Below, piece by piece: positions 23,401 through 35,284 of a stretch of DNA of 64,000 bases (position 1 is the first letter of the stretch; each line of letters opens with the position of its first letter). The notes beneath the pieces were generated by a model. That model saw nothing but the letters and a program-made list of their open reading frames with translations. It made no database searches and was not told the origin of the DNA. The translations under genes and the position numbers were made by a program. Source of the stretch: Brachypodium distachyon (lineage: Eukaryota > Streptophyta > Magnoliopsida > Poales > Poaceae); contig NC_016133.3 of assembly GCF_000005505.3 (NCBI RefSeq), positions 52,665,237-52,729,236 of the forward strand. Reading direction: 5' to 3'.

Positions 23401-26196
23401 CGGAAATGATAAATAGAGTTAAAAACAGTTTCCAGGATCTAACGGTTGCTGACACAATTAAGGAGCAAGGAATTACCCAGATGCCTAAGCTGAAACCATC
23501 TGAAGGATCACACGTGGCATATGGAACAGATTCTCTGAAGGACATCTTTGTCTGGGGAGATGTTCTTGGCAGTGTGTTAGATGACAGAGACACATCAAAA
23601 GCCAACGTTTCACTTCCAAGGTTATTGAACTCAACACAGATTCTTGATGTGCAGAATGTCTCCTGTGGAGAGAAACATGCGGCAATAGTTACTAAGCAAG
23701 GGGAGGTCTTTTCCTGGGGTAAGGAGGATGGTGGGAGATTGGGACACAAAGTGAGTGTCGGTGTCTTGCATCCTAAGATTATCGAGTCTCTTGCTTTTAC
23801 CCATGTGAAGGCTATTGCATTTGGGGCAAAGCACACCTGTGCACTTGCGATTTCAGGAGAACTTTTTGAGTGGGGTGAAGGGACACACAGCTTGGGTGTG
23901 TGGGATGATCAGTGTCAAAGAAGCCAATGGTACCCACACAAATTGTTTGGTCCTTTGGAAGGCGTATCTGTGGTGAAGATGGCATGTGGCCAATGGCACA
24001 CGGCTATCATATCTTCCTCTGGTCAGCTGTTTACATATGGCGATGGAACATTTGGTGTTCTTGGACATGGCGACACAAGTAGCGTTGCTCGTCCCAAAGA
24101 AGTAGAATCTCTGAAAGGGTTAAGAGTCAAGGCTGTCGCGTGCGGGCCATGGCATACAGCTGCCATTGTGGAAATATTAGGCACTGTCAAGAGCAATGCT
24201 CCTAGTGGGAAGCTGTTCACTTGGGGTGATGCGGATAGAGGGAAGCTGGGTCATAGTGATAAAGAATCAAAGCTTGTACCAACCTGTGTCAAGGCACTCA
24301 CTGATTCTGATTTTGCTCAGGTATCCTGTGCGAAGGCATTAACAGTCGCACTTACAATAACTGGTGTTGTTTTTACCATTGGAAGCAAGGAACACGGACA
24401 ATTAGGGAGCCACCGATTAGATGATTCATCTATTTGTTCAGTTGAAGGGCCTCTTAAGACTGAGTTTGTCAGAGAGATATCATCTGGCTCTTCCCATGTT
24501 GCAGTTTTGACAATGAACGGAAAGGTATTTACGTGGGGCAAAGGCACAGAAGGTCAACTTGGTTTAGGCAACTATGTTGACAGGAGCTCCCCAACTCTAG
24601 TGGAGGCCTTGGAAGATAAGCAAGTGGACAGTATAGCTTGCGGTTCCAATTTTACCGTGGCAGTTTGTTTACATAGGTCAATCTCAGGCAAGGATCAATC
24701 TGTATGCAGCAGGTGCCGGTTGTCTTTTAGCTTTGCAAGGAAGAAGCACAACTGCTACAACTGTGGTTCCATGTTCTGCAATTCCTGCAGCAACAACAAG
24801 GTTTCAAGGGCAGCTCTTGGACCAGATAGGAACAAAAGGTACCGTGTTTGTGATGCATGTTTCACTCAACTGCAGAAAAATGAAGAATGTGGCACAGTAA
24901 GTTCACGACTGACTATCGAAAAGGAAGAGGCATTTCCAACAGAAATAAGAGCATATACACCAAAGTTGTCACGTATATTCAAGGAAGCAAATTCCATAAT
25001 GGAAAAAATGGCATTGGCACAAGGTTACCATCAGAGAAATCAGGACTTGGCTGCCCCAGATCAATTGAGAATACAGAGATGGGGGCAAGTAGAGTGCCCC
25101 AGTCAATTTAGATGTGCACGCAATAGCATTCCATGCTGTTCTACATCAAAGGAACAGACAGTTGATGAATCAGTGCCCGCCAAAAGTGCCCAATCAGCTA
25201 GTAGTTTGAAAGCAGAACTAGATTCGACGGAAAAGATATTACTAGAAGAGGTGAAACAACTTCAAGCACATGTAATTCATTTAAACACTTTTGTCTGTAA
25301 TGTTGGGCTTCTGTTGAACTCCTTTAAATCATATACTTTAGTAACTACTGTGCTGTCTTATTTTTTATTCTAAGCTGGAATGAACTGATAGCAGAATAAT
25401 TGTTTTCTTCTTATCTAAGCAGGTGACCACCCTTACAGAACAATGCCGTTATAGGAGCCTGAAGGTTCAGCTGTGCAAACAAAAAGTCGAGGAAACCTGG
25501 CTGATTGTCAGGGATGAAGCAGCAAAGTGCAAAGCTGCAAAAGAAATAATAAAGGTTTTAACCAATCAGGTATAAGTATGACCTATGTCAATCCTCAACC
25601 TATTTAGAAATCGAAATTGTCAGACTACTTATGCAAAATAAGTTGTCTTCTGCAGAGGAATATTTTGTCAAGGAAGATTTTAGTTGGTAAGCATTCATAC
25701 AGCTCCGAAACTGTACCTAGCCACATGACCATTGGACAACCAGTAAAAGCAGAACTACCAGACCCACCGGACAAACACCCTGTCATTGGCAAATTTCGAC
25801 GGCTGAGCAGCATCAGGGATCATCATCGAAACGGCAGAGGAACATACAACGCCAGCAATATTTATGCTGAGGAGGCAGATGCCACTATTCCTCCTATTGA
25901 TTCCAATGGTGTGGTCGAGCAAATCGAGCGTGGAGTATACGTAACCATCGTCACATCCCCCAGTGGCAACAAGGGCATCAAGCGCATCCGGTTCAGGTGA
26001 AGTCCCCCAAAGCCTTGATGCTACTCATCGGTTGTCACACAAATGTTCTAAATAATTTATTTTTGAAATAACTTGCTCTTCTGATCAATCGTGCAGCCGG
26101 AAGCACTTTGGTGAGAAGGAAGCACAAAAATGGTGGGAAGCAAACGAGAGCAGAGTGTTCAAAAAGTACAGCAGCATGGAGAAAATGACGGAGTAA
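20442..26196 (+). CDS. PRAF: PRAF-type protein: PH, RCC1 repeats, FYVE zinc finger and BRX domain (9 exons, 1034 aa)
   Basis: Exons: 20442-20492, 20951-21037, 22251-22340, 22418-22504, 22601-22795, 23265-25271, 25423-25569, 25656-25996, 26097-26196; all join in frame with GT-AG sites. The order is an N-terminal PH-like domain (about residues 18-150), then RCC1 blades (about 255-640, repeated xxWGxGxxGxLG), then a plant FYVE finger (about 650-712, RKKHNCYNCG and paired CxxC), then a coiled-coil stretch and a C-terminal BRX domain (GVYVTIV...FSRKHFGEKEAQKWW). PH and FYVE bind phosphoinositides, RCC1 can act in GTPase exchange, and BRX mediates dimerisation. Family members work at membranes in signalling, growth or polarity. 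One giant exon carries all RCC1 and FYVE coding, as usual for this family. It is convergent with the MYB gene downstream. Confidence 0.95.
21905..22050. mobile_element. Partial Stowaway-like MITE in PRAF intron 2
   Basis: The left end TACTCCCTCCTTACCATG is clear and is followed by the 'cctaagtcaaat...caagtttgacca' text common in these elements. I could not find a matching right terminus, so it is probably truncated near 22050. Confidence 0.5.
23041..23159. repeat. 44-bp minisatellite, about 2.7 copies, in PRAF intron 5
   Basis: The unit begins ATTAGATGAAACCC and ends TTTGTGCACT. Copies start at 23041, 23085 and 23129, the last incomplete. The copies are essentially identical, pointing to recent expansion. 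It lies about 105 bases upstream of the large RCC1/FYVE exon acceptor. Confidence 0.95.
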
Positions 26197-27492
26197 CCAG
26201 CTGCTACATTGTAGTAAGGGATTCCAAATAGTAGTAGTAGTAAATACACTGAAATATGCTACTGCTCAGTAAAAGACGTAGCAGAGCATATGGAATGATG
26301 TGAGCAAAGGAATTCAGGAACCATCCTTTGCTCCCTAGGAAGCAGGCAGTTTGGATAACTGCATTTTCAACATTTGCAGTTCCTCTGCAGAAATAGGAGT
26401 AGGCCCCCATGATTAACGCTACACAGTTGTACAGAAGTTTGAGTTGGATTAGGGTTAGGTCAGGATCCGATCATTCAGAATTCGGATGTATTCGTAAATT
26501 CGTAGTGTGGATTGCCTTCCTGATCGGAGTCAAACTCAAACAGCGCAAGAGCGAAGACATACCAGAACGGATGCTGTCGTTGAAGCTGCCTGCGCACTTC
26601 CCCGTGTTTGGTTGGACAGGAACAATGGCGACTTGGCGTGGCGAGGGCTATCGCTGAAGCTGCCTGCGAGCTTCCCTGCCCCGGGGCGATGCCTCTCCCC
26701 TCCCCGTCATCTGCCGCATCTCCGCCGCCGCCGCCGCCGCCGCCGCCGCTCCCCCCCGCCCCCCCTTGTGCTGCCGAAACGAAATTGTGTATCGGCAGCA
26801 CGAAACTGTACTACCCCGCGCGTCCTTTGCACCCGCCGCCGCCAGCCGCGCGAGCCCCCACCATTGGTCGGGATGCACCCTGTCATCCCCGCCTCGCAGG
26901 CCTTCATCCTTTTCGAGCCCCCGCTATTGGTCGGGATGCCGAATTTGAGAGGGGAGGTAGGGGCACCCGAGCCAATTTTTTGGTGTGCTCCTCTGTGTTC
27001 AAGCCTGAAGGGAAAGTTTCAATTGTACTTGTACAAGATGAAAGTTGACCGGATGCAGCTTATGGCCAAGTGAACCAAATCAAAGTTATCATATTGTACT
27101 GTACTTCAGATTTACAGAGCATTCGACGTTTTGTTCGTCTTCTGCCCATCATATCTTTTACAGAATGCTGACTAGAGAGTGAAACAAGCCTAGCTTACAT
27201 ATAGTTAGACTATGACAACCCTCTCAGACCGGTTGATACAGGCAACAACCACTGAACCCTGAGCCTCCCGATTCGGGGGAAAATTGCAGACACACGCTGC
27301 AGAAAAGAAAAACAGGGATACTAATACGGATTCCAACTATATATTCACGAGCAAGAACCAGAATTGCTCAATCTAACGTGGCTTCTAGCTGCTTCCCACT
27401 GCAGATCATCTCTCTGGACCAGCTGAAGATATCAGAGCAAAACTAGCAAACATCTAAAATTGTGAGGAGCGTGTGGTGGCTCCCCCCGGCTG
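26197..27492. other. Convergent 3' region between PRAF and RVE genes with a GC-rich, repeat-containing island
   Basis: Both genes end here, so the flanks are presumably 3' UTRs. Between about 26580 and 26960 lies a GC-rich island. It has a CCG trinucleotide run (26722-26749), a duplicated phrase 'gaagctgcctgcg' (about 26582 and 26658), and a second duplicated phrase 'attggtcgggatgc' (about 26862 and 26924). Open frames here follow from composition and show no recognisable domain. Confidence 0.5.
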
Positions 27493-29997
27493 TCACAAGC
27501 ACAGCCTTGTCAACTCACCGTCTGCCTCCTCCCTGGGCGCCTCTGATCGCGGCGACTCGCTCTCGGCGGCGCATCTCTTGTATGGCACAAAACCTCTCTG
27601 CAGGCTGACAGAAACCGAGCTCTCGCACTTTGTTAACCGCGGTAGGGGAGTTGTGTCGCTCTCGCTGCTGTTTCCTCGCCCGCGAGAGTCGGCAGCTTCT
27701 GAATTCTGAGCTGCTGCTGATCCGGGGGCCGTGTTCGAGCCTGTCCAGGATCCTTCTCTCTGTGTGACCTTGTTGTCTGCAGCCGTTGAATGATGGCGGA
27801 GTTGCTGGTTTGGAGCCATGGCCTGCTGGTAGAACAGCGCGCCAGGCAGGGCCCCGTTGTAGCTGAACCATGGCATGGCAGACTGCGTGGTGAAACCATC
27901 CGATGGCTGAGGGACGAAATACACGAACTGCTGCATGCTGCTCGGCCATGGATTCCATGATCCTCCTTCTGTGGCGCCAACAGATGGTACGCTTCTGCTT
28001 CTTTGCGTAGCTGTCTCGGCTGAAGCTTCCGTTCCCAGGTCTCCGCCGTTATGCAGGGTCCCGGTGCTGGTGTTCGGCTTCTGACATGAATCCTTCAGCA
28101 CGACGCTCTTGCCAAATAGCTTAAGGACTGATGTCTCTGATCCTGTATATGACGCTTCTTTGACATCACCGTTTGAAATTCGTTCTGACGCCTGAAATTG
28201 ACATTCCAGAAACAAGTTTTAATTCAAAGGTGGCAATTATGTTAAAGCAGATCACATTGTCACTAGTAAATCAGCATATAAACATACCATGTTTCCTTAA
28301 TTTCATATACAGACGTCTAAAATTGGTTATCTTCTGAAAAGTGATGCCAGTACTACTACGAGTACTTGTTTATGGCTGCATATGGTGTGCAGTCTCTGTT
28401 GTCTGAAACGATCCATCGTTACATTCAGACAAATTCAGTTCCTATTGAGGTCAGAATTTATTTCTTATTTTTCCATGGTTAAATTGATAGACTACCTAGT
28501 TCATTATCCACCATTTTTTATATTGCTACCTTGATAGAGTATTGGCCATCACATGTCCCTAACAAATTGGAAGAGCACATTCCAAGGAAGTGTCTATTTT
28601 TAGGTCGACCAATTTTATTTTATTTTGTTTCTAAAGCTAAGGGCGTTTAGCTCTTTATCGAACACAAATGATTAGTTGCACAATTTTTAAATTTGCGGTC
28701 AATTTTACCTTGTGTTTCTAGAACTACAGTTACACATAAATTTTGTGCAACTTTAAACGTATAAACTTTGACAGACTTAGAAACACTCGCACTACTTCGA
28801 AACAGCAAATCCGAAATAATACCTTGGTTTTTGGCACCTGCAGACCCAATTCGTCAGTTGCGATGCTTGACGAGAAGCACCCGTCCACCGACGAGCCGTA
28901 GACGTTGTTGTTCCCATGTTCATCCGAACCAGCGGCCGATGGGAGCGGCGACCTGCTGCCGTTGGAGTTGTTGGAGAACCCGCCGCCCAAGACGGACGTC
29001 GGCGACCCGTCCTCCTGCTCGCACATGGACTGCATCCGCACGGGAGGGGGCCTCTCCAGCTGCGTGAGCCCCGTGACGCCGTGCTTGCTGGCCGCCGGTG
29101 CGCCCTCGTCCGCTTTGCGCGGGTACGGGTGCGCCGGTTTCCTCTTCGGCCGCGGCGGGGGGATCTGGATCGCCGCCGCCGCGACGCTGCCCGAGCCGCC
29201 GCCGCTGCTCCCCGACGATTCTTTCGTGACCTGCAGAGCACCACGGTAAAATCCGGGCATCAGGAATCCCGTAATACTCCACTACTGAAATCCAGATAGA
29301 TGGGAGAATCCGTATACACGAGGGAAGTGGAAGAGACAAGTAGTACCTTGGAGAAGAACTTCTGCGCGTGGCTCCGTATTTGCACGGCGGTCTTGGTGCC
29401 TATGTGCTCTGCACGCACGGAGGGAGAAGAGATTGTTTAGTTCAGGTGAACGGACGAATGAACCCTGCGTGTGAATTAATTAAGCTCTCTTTCGCGTATG
29501 CGGACCTTGGATACGGCGCCAGGCGCGGCCGTGTAACTGAAGGGCCTCCAAGAACCGCTTGTGCTCTTCCTCGGTCCACTTCTCCCGCTGCTTCGTGATC
29601 GTGTAAGGCTTGCGTGCCTGGTGGTGGAGGGGCAAAGCGTGGAGACAAAGAAATTTTTAGGCCGGGGGTCGCGGTTGAAGGCAAAGGCAGGCAAAGATTG
29701 CCGGTCGGGGTTGTACCTTCGGTACGTGGTCTTCCCCTGACAAATCCATGTCGTCGGAATTCAGATGGTTCTTGCGATGATGATCCACGGTGTTCTCGCC
29801 ACCGGCAGCACGATGAGCGACGGCGTTTTCGTCGGTTGCCATCGCGTTCTCCTGCAAGGACGGACCGAGAAGAAGAAGACGAAAAATAAGCATCCCATAA
29901 TTTGTTTCAGAGAACACCATTTCAGTCCCATCCACAAACGATCTCTCCCGGAGAAGAAACTCGACTGATATCAATGGATTACCTGCAAAGAGGCCAT
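27493..29997 (-). CDS. RVE: REVEILLE1/7-like single-MYB (SHAQKF) transcription factor (6 coding exons, 476 aa)
   Basis: Exons on the minus strand: 29983-29997, 29717-29851, 29506-29617, 29347-29408, 28823-29230, 27493-28191; all in frame. The single MYB repeat spans residues about 51-108, with W64 and W83 and the SHAQKF motif at 100-105, as in CCA1/LHY/RVE clock factors. It is followed by [14 protein letters not shown] and SPTSVL, marks of the RVE1/2/7 branch, and a C-terminal RGFVPYKRC block. Such proteins bind evening-element DNA and link the circadian clock to growth and auxin or freezing responses in the nucleus. The first coding exon is only five codons (MASLQ); the alternative ATG at 29842 would lose eight residues outside the MYB domain. 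Family assignment is confident; the exact orthologue is not. Confidence 0.93.
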
Positions 29998-31550
29998 CTA
30001 CAGTGTGCAAGAGCGAACTAATCCCCAAAACCAAATCACACTGCCCAAGGTCTCCACACCACCAAGACACAGACCGAGCACAGGAGAGGAGACGAGAGGC
30101 GGGGAGAAGAGACGAGACGGGAAGAAGAGAACGTTATACATAGGGCCCGGGGGAGGAGGGGAAGCGGAGAAAAAGAGCATGGGCCACGTCGGACGGGATT
30201 TTTCCGGGTTCCCTACTAGTCTCTCATGGCGAAGCTGCTTTTCTTCTCTCCTGGGCGCCTCGCGGTCCCGGAGAAATAGATAAATCCTTTGCCTGTGGGA
30301 AGAGAAGAGAACTCAGGGAAGCCGCTCGTTCTTGTGGCTGTGGCTCCTCCTCCGGTTCCGTCGCTGTCATGTGCCCCGAGTGCTCCATTAATTTCCTGAG
30401 CTGCGGTGAAAACTGCAGCCGCACCCCGCGGTAAAAAAAAAACAAAAAAAAAACGTGTGTGTAAAACTCGCCGTGCATGCAACGTGTGCTCGATCGCGAG
30501 GCGAGCGGGCGCGGAGTGTGGACCGGAGAAAATCACAGGGCCGCCTTAAACATAGGGCTCGATGCTCAATTCCGTCCGGTCGTTGGAGTACTTGGCAGCC
30601 TTGCAGAAGAATTGAGACACACAAGTAAGTATGTTCGCTCCTTTCGCTAGAAGAGGAAAAACAACGGTTCACAGCATAAAACGCCAGAGCCTTTTTCCTC
30701 CCCCCGTGAAAGAAAGAAAGAAAGAAATCTCCCCAAAAAACAGCGAAAATATCCCAGCCACTAAAAATCGGAGCACCACCGGAGGCGATGATGCGTTCCC
30801 GTGACAGTGACCGCGTGGACGGGATTAAAATAAGCGGGAGGGAAGGAGAGGATAACAAAAAGCGAGCGACGCAGGTGATCTTTTCCATTGCGCTTTATGA
30901 CACGTCAACGGGGGATGGGCCTACCACTGGGCCGGGAAGAGGAGGCCGCCTCGGCTGCCCGACACGCGGCGTGGCGCTGGAAGAGGCAAGTAGCAGATAA
31001 ACGTGGCTTTCGCGCTTGCCGCAAATGGGGCGGCTCCTGGCCACAAGCTGCTCTCTCTCTCTCTTTCTCGGGTCGGGTTGGCGCTACAAAAATCCCCCGA
31101 AATGTCCTGGCCATATGTTTCCCCGGGGGGCCTCTCCTGCCCCTCCCGCCTCACGTCGCGTGGCGTCGCCGCGTGAACCGTGATCCATCCATCCATCTCC
31201 AACACACGCAAACGCACACGCGACGCATACGAGTCTGCAAAGAGAAGCAGCATGTGGGGCCGCCGCCTTGAGAGTTGAGAGGGGAGCAGAAAAGGAACGA
31301 GAAAGGAAGGCGTTCGTGCTTGCAGTCCATGTCAGCAGATTGCTGTTGGTGGTGGTGTAGCGCGCTGCTGGCATTTCTGGATGGATAGGTGGTGGGTCCG
31401 CCGGACCTTTTGAGGCGATTTCTGTGGACCGATGAACGGACGGGAAGTGCCAAGGGCGACGAAGAAGGACGCCGGTGCACCTATAGCAGCCTGATACTAG
31501 TAGCTGTATCAGCAGCAAAGAGCAACCAGAAAAGTCTGTGCGTCTGCTCA
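29998..31550. other. Upstream/promoter region of the RVE-like gene
   Basis: Holds the probable 5' UTR and promoter of the minus-strand MYB gene. GA-rich stretches occur at about 30065-30180. An AAAATATCC at about 30746 is close to, but not the same as, the evening element AAAATATCT. Polypurine/CT tracts appear at 30710-30730 and 31050-31070. No coding gene is supported despite several GC-rich open frames. Confidence 0.4.
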
Positions 31551-31553
31551 CTG

Positions 31554-31919
31554 CTTAGTGCTCCTTTTGATTCAAAAGAATGGAGTAGAAAATTTGGAGG
31601 GTTCTATTCTAAGAATTTTTTTCTTTATTTGCAGGATTTGAAATCATAGAAATATTTTTTATGTACTAGTTTGTATGCAATTCTTAACTTCGATGAGGTC
31701 CGATCTCATGAATTTTTTTTCTCTATGACAACAATCAGTAGCACATAATGCTTTAAGCAAATCCTATGTTTTTTCTATTCCTGTGGTGCAATCAAACAAC
31801 TTCTACTGCACATTCTTGTACTTTGAATTTACATAAAGATTCAACATGCCGTGACATTCAAATCCTATGTTTTTTCTATTTATGTGTTTTTGAAATCCTG
31901 CAAATCAAAGAGGCCCTTA
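31554..31919. mobile_element. Tourist-like (PIF/Harbinger) MITE
   Basis: The left end reads TTA-GTGCTCCTTTTGATTC and the right end, inverted, GGGCCTCTTTGATTT-TAA. This gives about 15 bp of imperfect terminal inverted repeat and a TTA target duplication on each side, the hallmark of PIF/Harbinger elements. The internal phrase 'aaatcctatgttttttctatt' occurs twice (about 31760 and 31860). The element is about 360 bp and non-coding. Confidence 0.7.
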
Positions 31920-32278
31920 GTTTCGCACTCTTGCGCCCGAATTATAGTCTATACTAGAATGATATCCGCTACACAGTTGGGTTATTAATCACAGCTACTC
32001 TCTTTTTAATTCGTGTTATGAAATTCCATCAATTCTTAGCATGTACCGCCAAAAATGACTTCTTTGGCATGGCCATGGTCTCATGCATGCGTGTACTTCT
32101 AGATACTCATATCTGTCAAATTATGCCGGTTCCACGTCTCATCGCATGAGCTGGTGTGTTCGGAGAGGCACGATGATCAAACGAGGAACAGACGAACAGA
32201 CAAATCGCTGAACTGCAAGAGCGTGTGCGTGCGGCGTGCTATGTGTGAAATCCTCTTCACTCCCTACAATCGACTTAG

Positions 32279-33572
32279 GTGAAAATCTGAAAATTCGCGT
32301 CGCCAGCCGTTGGATCCGAAACAGACGGCAGAGATTAGACCTGGGAAGCCGAGGCACAACTTAAACCCTTTTTACAGAAAACACCCTGGTAAAACTAGCA
32401 TACCGAATTTGCACAGCCACGATTCGTCTTCTATCTTCACACCTCCTCAGATCTTCACAGCCGTGGGGAAATCGCTGTCCACCGGCCGCCAGCCCTCGAC
32501 AAGGGCCGCCTCCCCTCCCTGGACCAGCGCCGGTTGCATGATCAGGACCTCCGCCACTCGTGTGCCATGGCCATCCGCAAGGCCCGTCCTTGAGTGCTCT
32601 CCCTCCGGCGGCCGTGAGCCATGGCCTTCCGCCGGCTCCGGCGGCAGTGTCGCAGTGAGCCTGAGCCACTGGCATCCGGTGGATCCGCCCATGATCCATC
32701 GCCTTCCACCGGCCATGAATCTCCCTCACAAGCACGCGTCACGACCCGGCCATATGGACATGCTTCGCCGATCAATCTGGATGGATAAGTACCAGCACGT
32801 GAAAATTGGACAGGGCATAATCTAGATTAATTTATTCACGAATTCACCAGCTCAATCAGAAGATCTTATGTACATCCACGATTTCAATCAATACAACGAC
32901 AATACAACAATAGAAGAGAAGCAATCTGCCTGTACATCCATCAATCAAATACGGCAAAGCAAAACACGAGAACATTTTGTTCTTCAGCTACAGGAAAAGT
33001 AGACAGCAATTTCTGCAGCAAAGCAAAACAGCAAACCCATACACTGCAGCTTCTGAAGCTTCGAGTGGCCGTCACTTGCATCCAGGCCGCCATTGCATGG
33101 GGGCAGCGAGGTTGCCGTCGCGCGGGCAACCAACGTGGCCGCGGGGTCGCCGACGCATGAAGCCTGCACCGCGCCGCTGGGCCTCCGTCATGGAGGGGGG
33201 CCGTCTCGGAGTTAACCGTTGCCTGGGGAAGCACCAGGTCGCCGTCGCGGAGAGAGAGAGCATGCACCCGCGCGGCCGAGCTCCAGACCAGGGTCACCCG
33301 GCCGCCGGCGCTGGGAGAGGGAGGTCCGCAGGCGCTGGGAGAGGGCGGGTCGCCGACGCTGCTCCATGGCGTGGCGATTCCATCGCTGGTCGAGGGCAGG
33401 GGCGATTCCCATCGATTCCCCATGGCTGTGAAATTTGGATATGATAGTTTTAGCAGGGGGTTCTCTGTAAAAGGGGGTTTAAGTTGTGGCTCGGCTTCCA
33501 CTTCTAATCTGTACCGTATGTTTCGGATCCAACGGCTGGTGACGCAAATTTTCAGATTTTCACCTGATATGT
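32279..33572. mobile_element. Element bounded by ~150-bp imperfect inverted repeats (Mutator-like or foldback candidate)
   Basis: The segment 32279-32425 matches the reverse complement of about 33425-33572 along its length: 'ggtgaaaatctgaaaatt', 'ccagccgttggatccgaaac', 'cacaacttaaaccc' and 'cacagcca' occur in the same order with scattered changes. The left arm has about 42 extra bases before the next shared phrase. Between the arms is a GC-rich core of about 1 kb with open frames on both strands but no transposase motif. Long terminal inverted repeats around a GC-rich interior suggest a non-autonomous Mutator-like element, possibly one that captured genic DNA. I could not find a 9-bp target duplication. 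Confidence 0.6.
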
Positions 33573-34023
33573 CCCCTTAGTCCCCTTTTTCTACAGCGAC
33601 ACTAATAAGATTTGTTAACGGGATCTAGGCGAATACTTGTGCATCTACACAACCTTTTTGCACAAGCTTAATCTTATTACCGTAAGACGGCATAGTTTTA
33701 GCACCGTACAACATCAGTTTGGCAGCCTATGGTTGTCGCCTTCACGAGGAGGATCCATAGATATTATGACACGAATGTCTCCCGTGTCATTCGGCAGGGG
33801 TGACGGATGATCATTTGTCGAAGTTGACAAAAGTTGTTGTAGTTGCTGTATCTTTGATACATTGAAATATTGACTTTTTCAATCACTTTGTTTATGATTT
33901 GATTATGTAATCTTGCTGAATTGGTGACGAAGACAGGGAACTCGGACGTACCCACGAATAAGTGAAAAACCGTGTGCACGTGCAATGTGAGAAATGCATC
34001 TTCACGTCTGAGCCCATGTAAAA

Positions 34024-34346
34024 GCATCCACACTATTTAGAAATACTGTCTCTATAAATGCCTCTAATGATTAGAGTCAGCCTCCAAGCATTGCAGCTCC
34101 CTGCCTCTAAGCTATAGAGGTAGAAAATGTCTCCTTCCATGGAGGTAACCTCTAAGCAATGTAATGCATGTAAAATAAAAGAGAGACTATAGATCACGAG
34201 AGAGACTCCAAATACTTTATTCTCGGACGTGGGGTCCATCTTAGAGGTAAAATTGCCTCTAAGGACTACATCATTTGGTGACAAGGTAAGAGGTAGGGGG
34301 TGTGTCCCAACTTAGAGGTAAAACTACCTTTAAAGACTGTGGATGC
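34024..34346. mobile_element. MITE-like element with GCATCCACA termini
   Basis: GCATCCACA at 34024-34032 is matched by its inverse TGTGGATGC at 34338-34346. The interior contains 'ttagaggtaaaa' and related 'cctctaa' phrases in both orientations, so it can fold back. I see no target duplication and cannot name the superfamily with confidence (hAT or PIF are possible). Confidence 0.5.
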
Positions 34347-34960
34347 CCTAACCGTTTTCTTAATGTACATACACTACGAAGAGGAGGAGGTACTAGCACA
34401 ATATTGTGTTTTTTATACGGACTAAAAAAATACATGTTTAAAGAGAATGGTGTGCTATTGGTTATTATCTTACATCATACAATCCATATTCATTCTTTTC
34501 TCCAATGATTCGTGTCAAATCAACAAGTGCTTGTTGATGACAAAATCATGCAAAAACAAGTGACACAAACAAAGTGAAGTGACATATTTCAAAAAATGAT
34601 GAACTGCCGTCACAAACCGAGTTGTGTAGGAGTAAAGATTGTGAGAGTTTCTTTTTCGTTGCTCCACAAGGGTGACCAAGAGAAAACCCTAAGCGCCACT
34701 GATGGCCCTCCATCTTCCCTGCATCCCTGCACCGCTTTCACTGACGAATCCAGCTTGCGTGCATGCGGTGCAACTAGGTCTCCATTGGACGACGGACCTG
34801 GCGCGCTTTGAGGTGGCTGCATGGAGTGGTATGTGCTTCTTTCACTACTTGTCGCCGAGTTGATGTAAAAAACGAGGAACCAACGAATATTAGAGCGGCA
34901 TTCATGGACTGCTAGGGTTTGTCACCTGGTGCTTCCTCTCCCTAGTGTACTCTCTCCTTG

Positions 34961-35059
34961 TACTACCCCCGATTCATATTATTTGTCGAAATATTACATG
35001 TATCTAGACGCTTTTTAAACATAGATACATCCATATTTGGATAAATTTGGGAGAAGTAA
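34961..35059. mobile_element. Stowaway-type MITE
   Basis: Starts TACTACCCCCGATTCATATT and ends with 'atttgggagaagta'. The interior 'attacatgtatctagacg' is the same subfamily text seen in the copy at 41584. Confidence 0.65.
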
Positions 35060-35284
35060 TATGGATTGGAGGGACTACAAATTTTTGTTTCTTTCGGTTG
35101 CTCTAATTCCATTTCATCGTCCGTGTGAAAGTTGGCTGAGTTTCCTCTGTGCAACTGGATGGAAGAAGCCCATTGAAGTGTCCTCTGGGGCTGCATTTGA
35201 GAGTGGGCTTACTTTTTATTTCTTACTACTGTAGTTTATTTAGCACACTTTGTTAGTAGTCCAGTAAACATATTAGTTAAACGC

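Noticed and set aside
26475..27073. Apparent proline/alanine-rich proteins near the PRAF 3' end
   Set aside because: Driven by the CCG repeat and local duplications, open on both strands, no known domain.
30744..30754. Evening element in the RVE promoter
   Set aside because: The site is AAAATATCC rather than AAAATATCT, and a single near-match is expected by chance.
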